In this document: one piece after another, positions 18,003 to 25,673 of the stretch
Layout: every line of letters begins with the position of its first letter
Position numbering within the stretch: the stretch's first letter is position 1
NCBI RefSeq assembly: GCF_014699115.1
Contig: NZ_JACXAD010000004.1
Location: 186,001 to 250,000 of the forward strand
Direction of reading: 5' to 3'
Length of the DNA stretch: 64,000 bases
Source: Hymenobacter montanus
GTDB taxonomy: Bacteria > Bacteroidota > Bacteroidia > Cytophagales > Hymenobacteraceae
Program-made: the position numbers and the translations under genes
Notes under the pieces: generated by a model
What the model was told of the DNA's origin: nothing
Seen by the model: only the letters and a program-made list of their open reading frames with translations
The model's database searches: none

Positions 18003-19124
18003 TTAGGGCCGCGGGTTGATCAGCTGACTCTCCACCCGCTTCAAGTAGTTGATAGCCGTGGTTGAAAACACCGGGTAATCTCCCGACAACTGAGTCGCCG
18101 CCTTATTGTAGCTGTAGAAAAACTGGAATGGATTCTCCACGTCGGGCACGATCTCCCCCAGCAGGTTGGCCTGCTTGATGGCTTTGCCCATGTATTTGCC
18201 CGGCTGATGCCCCGCATCGGTTAGCACGGTTTCCCGGAACTGGGTCGCGTTGCTGATAACTTCTTGAGTACTTAACCGCTCCAGCTCCGCGTTCAGGGCC
18301 CTAATATAGTTTTTGGACAAGTTCTCGTCGTCGTAGCGGGGAACCAAGCTGGCAACCGGTGAATCCGGGCTGCCGAGAATTTCTTTGTCAATCAGGTCCG
18401 CAAGGCCTTCACCAGAGATGCCTCTAAGCGCGTCTTTCAGAATGACCCGGGCATCGGTATCGGGTAGTTGCAGCTTGAGGCGCTTTTGCAGCGCCACCCC
18501 GGTCACCGAGTGAAAGGCTTCGTGTGCCGTCAGGGTGCCCTTGCCTCGGGCGTAGCTGTCGATTTTATACGCCAGCAAGGCATCCTGTATAACTATGTCT
18601 GCGAACCCGTTGGCTTGCCCCTGCCCAAAATACGAGTACGTGATAGGTGGAATCAGGCTCTCCTGCTGCAGCCGGGGGGGGAGCATGGGGTAGAGATGCT
18701 GCTTCACCGCCTGGCCGATGCGGAGGCTGCCATCGTTCAGGCTCGCTGAATATGCTTTGAGCTGCGGCAGATTGCTTTTATACTCAAACTGGTAGGCGAG
18801 AAATGCCCGTTGCTCCGGCGTAAGGATCTCCGGCACCTTGTAAGTCCCCCGCATGTAGTCTTGCTGCTCCTGAGCCGTCGAGATTCCCCTTTTGATGAGC
18901 AAATCGTAAATATACGTACCCAACAAGGCATCCCAATCGGCTTGCGGGGGCTCCTGCTTGGCCGAAAGGGTTTCGGCAATCTTGATGTAATAATCGAGCG
19001 GCTTGGTGTCGACGCGGAGGTCGGGGCCGGAGGGGCCGGAAGGGGTTACGTCCGCGTCTTTTTTGCAAGCGGTGAGCAGCAGCAGCGGGGCGAGCAGCAG
19101 CCGGAAAATAGTTGAAGTTTTCAT
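18003..19124 (-). CDS. Lipoprotein with a zinc-peptidase-like HExxH motif, copy A (DUF5700-like)
   Basis: This 373-residue protein has a lipoprotein signal ending at Cys20 (LLLLTAC) and a Lys/Asp-rich linker. The central region contains HEAFH (His201, Glu202, His205) in TLTAHEAFHSVTG, followed about 35 residues later by GEGLADLIDKE, where Glu239 could be the third zinc ligand of a gluzincin. The pattern resembles the DUF5700 family of putative zinc-dependent peptidases, but the fold is assigned by motif only. It is one of two tandem paralogues; copy B at 19783-20898 is nearly the same over its length. Both lie downstream of a LytTR regulator or its fragment. Confidence 0.8.
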   Translation of the reverse strand: MKTSTIFRLLLAPLLLLTACKKDADVTPSGPSGPDLRVDTKPLDYYIKIAETLSAKQEPPQADWDALLGTYIYDLLIKRGISTAQEQQDYMRGTYKVPEILTPEQRAFLAYQFEYKSNLPQLKAYSASLNDGSLRIGQAVKQHLYPMLPPRLQQESLIPPITYSYFGQGQANGFADIVIQDALLAYKIDSYARGKGTLTAHEAFHSVTGVALQKRLKLQLPDTDARVILKDALRGISGEGLADLIDKEILGSPDSPVASLVPRYDDENLSKNYIRALNAELERLSTQEVISNATQFRETVLTDAGHQPGKYMGKAIKQANLLGEIVPDVENPFQFFYSYNKAATQLSGDYPVFSTTAINYLKRVESQLINPRP

Positions 19125-19287
19125 AAAAAGTTTAGGGTTTAGCGAGGAGCTGCTGGCAGCTCAGATGGTTGGCTTGAATACTGCCGGCCCGCCGCAAGAG
19201 TTGAATCAGAATGACAACCTTCCCCAATCGCATGACAACCTGGTGCAAAACCAGTATGAGTCGGCCTGGGTCCATTTTTAGCCCCCC

Positions 19288-19484
19288 ATAAGCGGGCTAG
19301 GAAAGCCGCGCGGTAGGATTCGCTCAGCGGAACGGTGGTCCGGCCCAGTTGAATCAGGCTGCCCTCCACTTACCGGATGTTGGCCAGCGCAACCAGGTAC
19401 GACTTGTGCACCCGCACGAAGCCCGCGTCGTCGAGCGTGGCGGCCAGGGCTGAGATTTTGCCCGGCACGAGCAGCGTTTCGCCA
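19288..19484 (-). pseudogene. Truncated LytTR response-regulator fragment
   Basis: This segment is nearly identical to the last 65 codons of the response regulator at 21123-21827. A TAA replaces the Gln codon in NIRQVEGS, the normal stop after FLARL is lost, and homology stops abruptly at about 19484. It is the left-over end of a tandem duplication that copied the lipoprotein gene with part of its upstream neighbour. Confidence 0.85.
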
Positions 19485-19520
19485 GCTGCCCTAGCCGGTC
19501 CACAGGCTAGTAAAAGATAG

Positions 19521-19581
19521 CCCAAAGCACATAAGCAGGCCGTTGATTATTGTAGTCAACGGCCTGCTTATGCGCTTTGGG
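19521..19581 (-). repeat. susD-terminator hairpin, copy 2
   Basis: Arms of 26 bp (19521-19546 and 19556-19581) pair with one mismatch around a 9-nt loop; the core is AAGCAGGCCGTTGA with TCAACGGCCTGCTT. The flank at 19487-19520 also resembles the sequence beyond the intact susD terminator (CCCTAGC...CCACA.GCTAGTAA), which shows that the whole 3' flank was copied. Confidence 0.75.
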
Positions 19582-19596
19582 CTGGTGGTGGAACGA

Positions 19597-19745
19597 CTAC
19601 CCTAGGTTCCGCGCGTTCGGGGTAACATCCTCTTGTATTCGCGGAAAGGCTGGGACCTGTCGTCGCTCCGGGGCGTACCGACGTAGGGTAGCGGAAACTT
19701 ATCGACCCGAATCGGGTCTTGCTGTAACTCCTCGTCGCAGAGCTC
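19597..19745 (-). pseudogene. Decayed 3' end of a susD gene, copy 2
   Basis: Minus-strand translation gives ELCDEELQQDPIRVDKF and, with a frame change, FPRIQEDVTPNARNLG*. They correspond to RELYNEEWRRQDLIRFGKF and FPIPQTQVDVNPNLAQNPGY* of the intact SusD at 25674-27245. The frame is broken and no start remains. It keeps a different portion of the gene than copy 1, so the two fossils decayed separately. Confidence 0.75.
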
Positions 19746-19764
19746 CCAGCCGGAGCCCCTCGGT

Positions 19765-19788
19765 TTAGGGTTAGGGTTAGGGTTAGGG
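19765..19788 (+). repeat. (TTAGGG)4 tandem repeat at the end of lipoprotein copy B
   Basis: Four exact TTAGGG units run across the stop codon of the copy B gene. The same position behind copy A (about 18003-18008) has a single unit, so the array arose by slippage after the duplication. Confidence 0.9.
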
Positions 19789-20898
19789 CCGCGGGTTGAT
19801 CACCTGACCCTCCACCTGCTTTAGGTAGTTGATGGCCGTGGTTGAGAACACCGGGTAATCTCCCGACAACTGAGTCGCCGCCTTATTGTAGCTGTAGAAA
19901 AACTGGAATGGATTATCCACGTCGGCCACAACCTCACCCAGCAGGTTAGCCTGTTTGATGGCTTTGCCCATGTACTGCCCCGGCTGATGTCCCGCGGCGT
20001 CTAGCACGGCTCTTTTGAATTGGTTCGGGTCGCTGATAGTCTCGTCGGTGCTCAACCGCTCCAGCTCCGCATTGAGGGCCCTGATATTGGCTTTAGACAA
20101 GTTATCATCGTAGCGCGGAACCAAGCCGGCAACCCGTGAATCGGGGCTGGTGAGAATTTCTTTGTCAATCTGGTCTGCCATGCCTTCCTGGCCGATGCTC
20201 GTAAGCGCCTCTCTCAGAATGACCCGGGCATCAGTATCGGGCAGTTGCTTGAAGCGCCTCTTCTGCGCCACCCCGGTCACCGAGTGGAAGGCTTCGTGCG
20301 CCGTCAGGGTGCCTCTGGTCCGGGCATAGCTGTCGACTTTATACGCCAGCAAAGCATCCTGTATAACTGCTTCCGCGAACCCGTTGGCTTGCCCTGGCCC
20401 GAAGTACGTGTACATGACGGGTGGAATCAGGCTCTCCTGCTGCAGCCGGAGGGGGAGCATGGGGTAGAGATGCTGCTTGACCGCCTGGCCGATGCGGAGG
20501 CTGCCATCGTTCAGGCTCGCCGAATACGCTTTGAGTTCCGGCAGATAGCTTTTGTACTCAAAACCATACGCCAGAAAGGTCCGCTGCTCCGGCGTAAGGG
20601 TCTCCGGCACCTTATAAACCCCCCGCAGATAGTCTTGCTGCTCCTCGCGCGTCGAGATTCCTCTTTTGATGACCAAATCGTAAATGAACGTTCCCAAAAG
20701 GGCGTCCCAATCGGCTTGCGAGGGTTCCTGCTTCGCCGAAAGGGTTTCGGCAATCTTGATGTAATAATCGAGCGGCTTGGTGTCGACGCGGAGGTCGGGG
20801 CCGGAGGGGCTGGAAGGGGTTACGTCCGCGTCTTTTTTGCAAGCGGTGAGCAGCAGCAGCGGGGCGAGCAGCAGCCGGAAAATAGTTGAAGTTTTCAT
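19783..20898 (-). CDS. Lipoprotein with a zinc-peptidase-like HExxH motif, copy B (DUF5700-like)
   Basis: This 371-residue paralogue of copy A has the same lipoprotein signal (Cys20), the HEAFH motif in TLTAHEAFHSVTG, a matching downstream acidic motif (GQEGMADQIDKE) and the same C-terminal FFYSYNKAATQLSGDYPVF block. Differences are scattered substitutions and short indels, and the frame is intact, so both copies appear to be under selection or are recently duplicated. The LytTR regulator that precedes it on the same strand is intact, unlike that before copy A, and may control it. The substrate is unknown. Confidence 0.8.
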   Translation of the reverse strand: MKTSTIFRLLLAPLLLLTACKKDADVTPSSPSGPDLRVDTKPLDYYIKIAETLSAKQEPSQADWDALLGTFIYDLVIKRGISTREEQQDYLRGVYKVPETLTPEQRTFLAYGFEYKSYLPELKAYSASLNDGSLRIGQAVKQHLYPMLPLRLQQESLIPPVMYTYFGPGQANGFAEAVIQDALLAYKVDSYARTRGTLTAHEAFHSVTGVAQKRRFKQLPDTDARVILREALTSIGQEGMADQIDKEILTSPDSRVAGLVPRYDDNLSKANIRALNAELERLSTDETISDPNQFKRAVLDAAGHQPGQYMGKAIKQANLLGEVVADVDNPFQFFYSYNKAATQLSGDYPVFSTTAINYLKQVEGQVINPRP

Positions 20899-21122
20899 AA
20901 AAAGTTTAGGGTTTAGCGAAGAGCTGATGGCAGTTCAGATGGTTGGCCTGAATACTGCCGGCCCATTACCAAGGTTGAACCGGAATGACAACCTCCCCTA
21001 ATGGCATGACAACATGGTGTAAAACCAGTATGAGTCGGCTTGGCTCTGGCTGCCATCCAATGGTGGCGAAGCGCTTGCGCTACGCCGTCAGCGGGTGCCT
21101 GGCGGGGTCCATTTTTAGCTCT

Positions 21123-21827
21123 TTACAACCGGGCCAGGAAAGCCGCGCGGTAGGATTCGCTCAGCGGAACGGTGGCCCGGCCCAGTTGAATCAGGCTGCC
21201 CTCCACCTGCCGGATGTTGGCCAGCGCAACCAGGTACGACTTGTGCACCCGCACGAAGCCCGCGTCGTCGAGCGTGGCGGCCAGGGCTGAGATTTTGCCC
21301 GGTACGAGCAGGGCTTCGCCACCGGTCATGTGCACTTTCACGTAGTTGCCGCAAGCCTCGATGAACGCGATGTCTTGTACGAACACCTTGCGAAATGCCT
21401 TGTCCACCTTGAAAAACAGGTAGTCGAGGGGCCTGCGGGGCGGGGGCGCAATGGGCGCGGCGGGGGGCACGAGCAGGGCGCGGTCCAGGGCTTTAAGGAA
21501 CCGGTTGAGGGCAATGGGCTTGAGCAGGTAGTCGACCACACCCAGGTCATAGCTGGGCAGGGCGTATTCGGCGTAGGCCGTGGTGAGGATGATGCGGGGC
21601 GGCTGCGGCAGCGAGCGGATGAGCGCGAAGCCGTCCACTTCGGGCATTTTGATGTCGCAGCACATAATATCCACCGGCGTTTGACGCAGTACGGCCAGGG
21701 CCTCGTAGGCGTTGGCGCAGCTGCCGGCCAGGCGCAGGTCGGGACGTGTTCCCACGTAGCGCTCCAGCACTTCGCGGGCCAGGGGCTCGTCGTCGACGAG
21801 CAGGATTTGGGTCAGAGTTTCAGCCAC
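21123..21827 (-). CDS. LytTR-family response regulator
   Basis: The 234-residue protein has a receiver domain (residues 5-120) with the acidic pair VDDE, phospho-acceptor Asp58 in CCDIKMPEVDG and Lys103 in YLLKPI. A LytTR DNA-binding domain follows at about 130-232 (FIEACGNYVKVH, FVRVHKSYLVAL). It is the output half of the two-component system whose kinase gene overlaps it by 16 bp upstream. LytTR regulators usually bind direct repeats near the genes they control; the lipoprotein gene downstream is the obvious candidate target. A 3' fragment of this gene was duplicated at 19288-19484. Confidence 0.95.
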   Translation of the reverse strand: MAETLTQILLVDDEPLAREVLERYVGTRPDLRLAGSCANAYEALAVLRQTPVDIMCCDIKMPEVDGFALIRSLPQPPRIILTTAYAEYALPSYDLGVVDYLLKPIALNRFLKALDRALLVPPAAPIAPPPRRPLDYLFFKVDKAFRKVFVQDIAFIEACGNYVKVHMTGGEALLVPGKISALAATLDDAGFVRVHKSYLVALANIRQVEGSLIQLGRATVPLSESYRAAFLARL

Positions 21828-22816
21828 AGGTGTACGCGGTATTCGTGTTCGGTTTCCGTCAGGGTTAGTTCATGGCGGTCGGGGTAGAGCAGCTGCAGGC
21901 GCTTACGCACGTTGGCGAGCCCGGTACGCGTGCTCTTGGTCGGTGGCGGCGTAGCGGGCTTGGAGTTGACGACCTGGAAGAACAGCTCGTTGCCTTGCCA
22001 GGAAGCGTCAATCTCGACACGAATATTTTGCACCTGGGTTTCGACGCCGTGTTTGAAAGCGTTTTCTACGAAGGGCAGCAGCAGCATCGGTGCCAGAAAC
22101 ACGTCGGTCACGTCGCCCTGCTGCCGAAACACGACCTCGGCGCTGGGGTTGAGCCGGATGCGCTCCAGGGTCAGGTAATTGTCGAGGTAAGTCAATTCCT
22201 CGGCCAGCCCCACCTCGGGTTGCGCCGCGGTGGCCACCATGTAGCGCATCAGGTCGGCTAGCCGGAGTATAGTGTCGGGGGCGCGACCCGTGTCGCGCAG
22301 GGTCAGGGCATAGATGCTGTTCAGAGTATTGAATAGAAAGTGCGGATTGACCTGCGCCTTGAGCAGTTGCAGCTCCTGCTCGGCCTGCGTGCGTTCGAGA
22401 ACCTCGACTCTGAGTCGCACCTGAGAGTCGTCGCGCAGGAGCTTGATGCCCAGTGTGAGGACCATAAACAGCAGCAGTGTGATCGCGCGCGCGGCCAGCA
22501 TGTACTTAGCGCCGATCCACCAGACCAACAAGGTGGCGTTGAGCCACGCCACGCCCAGTATCAGCCCGACCACGGCCGCGAAGTAGGCCACGTAGCGGCG
22601 GCGGCGCAGCAGGCGCGGCAGCAGGAAGTAATTATGCAGGTAGGTGCTGCCGGCAAAGGCGAACAACACCCAGAGAGAAGCCGCAATGTTGATCGGCCTG
22701 CTCTGGCCAGAGCCAGGCACCAATGAATTGAAGACCCCCAAACCCAACAGAACCAGCCAGAAACCGAGGTGCAGCAGGACGCGGCGTGCGAGCGGGGAAA
22801 GGGAGGGGGCCTTCAT
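21812..22816 (-). CDS. LytS-type sensor histidine kinase
   Basis: The start is placed at MKAPSLSPLARR (base 22816); an ATG 14 codons upstream is possible. Four hydrophobic segments in the first 140 residues form a 2TM-2TM sensor. The His_kinase domain follows, with the phospho-accepting His in KAQVNPHFLFNTLNSIY, and then an ATP-binding region with the N box LLPFVENAFKHG and the G box TGLANVRKRL. It phosphorylates the LytTR regulator encoded immediately downstream, with which it overlaps by 16 bp. No extracellular sensing domain is visible. Confidence 0.94.
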   Translation of the reverse strand: MKAPSLSPLARRVLLHLGFWLVLLGLGVFNSLVPGSGQSRPINIAASLWVLFAFAGSTYLHNYFLLPRLLRRRRYVAYFAAVVGLILGVAWLNATLLVWWIGAKYMLAARAITLLLFMVLTLGIKLLRDDSQVRLRVEVLERTQAEQELQLLKAQVNPHFLFNTLNSIYALTLRDTGRAPDTILRLADLMRYMVATAAQPEVGLAEELTYLDNYLTLERIRLNPSAEVVFRQQGDVTDVFLAPMLLLPFVENAFKHGVETQVQNIRVEIDASWQGNELFFQVVNSKPATPPPTKSTRTGLANVRKRLQLLYPDRHELTLTETEHEYRVHLWLKL

Positions 22817-23426
22817 GGCGGCAAAGTAGGCAGGATTACTCAGTGGTTCACCTGCCAAAGCACTAAGGCTAAGTCATTACTGGACTAAACCCAGATGCAT
22901 CTGGCGATTTCATGCCTGTTATTGCCTGACTTACCCCCGGATTTGCCGCACTCGTCATTCTTCTTAGTTCAAATCCAGAGGCCGCTACAAATCCATCGTA
23001 CAACGGGGCGAAATAAGGGAGCCAGTGGTTTCTGGCTGCGGATGCTTTCCTGGAAATGCGCAAGAAATATGCGGGTATTTTGCTGTCTGTCGTCTTGGCT
23101 CTGTGAAGTCTTCGCAGGTTGACCGCCCGGGCGCTACCCGGCTGCGAGCCCTTAAGCTGACAACCAAGTGTCATCAATGTCCACGCTCTGATGCTTGAAA
23201 ACGACTTTTCTGATTTTCTGAACAAGCAAAAGCACGCCTCCAAGTGCCTAATTAAACCACTAGGCAGCGGAGCCTGCTCAGCCTACTGCTCCCTGTCCTA
23301 ACGCACTAAACCCGTGGGCTGCCTGTGCCCGACGCCGCCGTGCGGGCAGCAACCCGGTGCTGGTGCTCAAGTAAGTACTTCCTTTTTGTCGTCTACCACT
23401 GTTTTATCAACTTTTTTGCTCCTTTC
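22817..23426. other. Divergent intergenic region between the kinase and M1 peptidase genes
   Basis: About 610 bp lie between the two divergent starts. The frames here have no recognisable family or coding character, and no complete TTG/TAnnTTTG promoter is visible on either strand. Confidence 0.5.
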
Positions 23427-25478
23427 ATGAAAAAACTGTATGTAACGATGGTCGGACTGCTGACCGCTGTCGGCGCCCAGGCCCAATCCCCGGCCGCGCA
23501 ACCGCCCCGTGATTTTTCGCAGGGCGTCCACGCCTGCTCCCAAGCCCACCAAAAGGCGGCCCGGCGCGGCCCTACCACCACCCGGAGCCACCGCCAGAAA
23601 ATGGACCGCTATGACGTAAAATACTACAAGCTCGACATTGCCCTGGAAAACAACTCGCGCGACGTGAGGGGCAACGTGCGTATGAGCGCGCGGAACCTGG
23701 CCGAACCGCTCGACTCGCTGGCCTTCGAGCTGTACAGCACCATCACCATCGACTCGGTGGTGCTGAACGGCCGCCGCTCGTCGGGCTGGCACCGGAGCGG
23801 CAACGACGTGACGGCCCGGTTGCCGCAGCCGGTGCCGGCCAACACCGTGTTCGATGCCTTTATCTACTATCATGGTACCTCCCCCTACGACCCGACGGGC
23901 ACCTCCAACACCATTGGCAATGGGCTCAGAACGGCCAGCGAGGTGAGCATAGGCGGCACGAGCTTCCCCTATAACGTGACCTTCAGCGCGTCGCAGCCGT
24001 TTATATCGCACGAGTGGTGGCCCTGTAAGCAGGTGCTGACCGACAAGGCCGATTCGCTGGACGTGTGGGTGACGACGAGCAGCGTAAACAAGGTGGGCTC
24101 GAACGGAGTGCTGCAACGCGTGACGCCGCTGCCGGGCGGCAAAAGTCGTTACGAGTGGAAGCACCGCGTCAAGCCCATTGCCTACTACCTCGTGTCGGTA
24201 GCCGTGGCCCCCTACACCGAATACGTGCAGTACGCCAACCCCGCGGGGGGGCCTCAGGTTCCGATTGTCAACTACGTCTACAACCCCGATTTCCTAGCTT
24301 TTTTCAAGGATGAAATTGACCGCACGGCCGGCTTTCTGGAAAACTACTCCACCCTGGTGGGCCCTTACCCGTTTGCCGGCGAGAAGTACGGCCACAGCAC
24401 GGCGCCCATCGGCGGAGGACTAGAGCACCAGACCATGACGACGATCTCGGTGTTCTCCTTCACCCTGACGGCGCACGAGCTGATGCACCAGTGGTTCGGC
24501 GACAACGTCACCTGCGCGTCCTGGGAAGATATCTGGTTGAACGAAGGCTTCGCCACCTACGGTGAATACTTGTCGGCAGTGTCCAAGCTCTCCCCGACTG
24601 AGGGGCGGCAGTACATGGACTTTGTCCACGCCAACGTAATTTACGGCGCCAGTGAGCCCGGCGGCCCTATCCTGGGCGGCAGTGTGCGGGTGGCCGACAC
24701 CACCGATGCCCGGCGCATATTCGATTCCCGGCTCTCTTACAAGAAAGGCGCCGCGTTAGTCCACATGCTGCGCTACTTGGTCAACGATGACGCTAAGTTT
24801 TTCCGGGCCCTGCGCACGTACCAGGCCACGTTCAGCGGCCGCACAGCCCGCACCCGCGACTTGCAGCGCATTTTCGAGGCCGAAGCCGGCCGGCCGCTGC
24901 AGTACTTCTTCGACCAGTGGTATGCCGGCGAAGGCGTGCCGACGTTCAACGTGCGCTGGAACCAAGTGGGCCCTGCTCTGTACCTGAGCACCACCGAGGT
25001 GGCCAGCGCGCCGGCCATCACGCCCTTCTTCGACACGGAGCTGGACTACCGGCTCACCTTTACCGACAACAGCACCCAGCTCGTGCGCTTGCGCCAGGCC
25101 CAGGCCGTGTCGGGGTACACGGTGCCCGTGCCGGCCGGCAAAACGGTGGCCAGCATCAGCGTCGACCCCGACCAATGGGTGCTGAATGCGGAGGGCACCG
25201 TCGTGCGCGACAACAGCTTGGTGCTGAGTACGGCCGCCACCCGGGCGACGCGCGTGGCCGTGTATCCGAATCCGTGCCACGAGGGGTTGATCGTGACGGA
25301 CCTGCGGGCCCGGGCCCTGGCCGAGATCACCGACGCCACGGGCCGGGTCGTGCGTCGCCAATCCCTCGAGACCGGGCAACCCCGTCTTACCACCGGTTCT
25401 CTTCCAGCGGGCCTGTATCACCTGCGCCTCACCTACTTGACCGGGGAAACCAGCTTGGCCCGGTTCGTGAAGGAATAG
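23427..25478 (+). CDS. Secreted M1-family aminopeptidase with a type IX secretion tail
   Basis: The start is set at MKKLYVTMVGLLTAVGAQAQ (base 23427), which gives a clear signal peptide; the frame is open further upstream but without one. The mature enzyme has the M1 zinc site His350-Glu351-x-x-His354 in AHELMHQWFG with Glu373 in NEGFATY, the catalytic Tyr438 in LSYKKGAALVH and the exopeptidase loop GGGLEHQT in place of GAMEN. Residues from about 605 form a C-terminal type A sorting domain (VAVYPNPCHEG...AGLYHLRL), so it should be exported by the type IX system and anchored or released at the surface. It cleaves N-terminal amino acids from peptides. Confidence 0.94.
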   Translation: MKKLYVTMVGLLTAVGAQAQSPAAQPPRDFSQGVHACSQAHQKAARRGPTTTRSHRQKMDRYDVKYYKLDIALENNSRDVRGNVRMSARNLAEPLDSLAFELYSTITIDSVVLNGRRSSGWHRSGNDVTARLPQPVPANTVFDAFIYYHGTSPYDPTGTSNTIGNGLRTASEVSIGGTSFPYNVTFSASQPFISHEWWPCKQVLTDKADSLDVWVTTSSVNKVGSNGVLQRVTPLPGGKSRYEWKHRVKPIAYYLVSVAVAPYTEYVQYANPAGGPQVPIVNYVYNPDFLAFFKDEIDRTAGFLENYSTLVGPYPFAGEKYGHSTAPIGGGLEHQTMTTISVFSFTLTAHELMHQWFGDNVTCASWEDIWLNEGFATYGEYLSAVSKLSPTEGRQYMDFVHANVIYGASEPGGPILGGSVRVADTTDARRIFDSRLSYKKGAALVHMLRYLVNDDAKFFRALRTYQATFSGRTARTRDLQRIFEAEAGRPLQYFFDQWYAGEGVPTFNVRWNQVGPALYLSTTEVASAPAITPFFDTELDYRLTFTDNSTQLVRLRQAQAVSGYTVPVPAGKTVASISVDPDQWVLNAEGTVVRDNSLVLSTAATRATRVAVYPNPCHEGLIVTDLRARALAEITDATGRVVRRQSLETGQPRLTTGSLPAGLYHLRLTYLTGETSLARFVKE

Positions 25479-25602
25479 CTTGGGGCGCGGCTTTGGGCTG
25501 GGCTACTTTCCGGAGACCTATTAAGAACCTCTTACGGGGCTAAGGTGCCCTACCAGCCCTCATTGTCCGCCCTAGCAGTCCACACGCTAGTAAGCCATAC
25601 AT

Positions 25603-25650
25603 AAACAGGCCGTTGATTACCGCCACTTAGCAGTAATCAACGGCCTGTTT
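25603..25650 (-). terminator. Terminator hairpin behind the second susD gene
   Basis: An 18-bp perfect stem (25603-25620 with 25633-25650, core AACAGGCCGTTGATTA) surrounds a 12-nt loop just beyond the susD stop and faces the end of the M1 peptidase gene. Its convergent position suits a bidirectional terminator. It is the intact parent form of the two fossil hairpins at 17703 and 19521. Confidence 0.75.
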
Positions 25651-25673
25651 AGGTGATCGGGCTGGTAGCTAAG

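Noticed and set aside
19765-19788. Telomere or replicon end
   Set aside because: Four TTAGGG units in the middle of a chromosomal gene region, derived from a single unit seen in the paralogue, indicate slippage rather than a telomere.
22869-23243. 124-codon minus-strand frame between the kinase and M1 peptidase genes
   Set aside because: Residue composition lacks any domain, signal or membrane pattern, and it lies in a promoter-containing divergent spacer.
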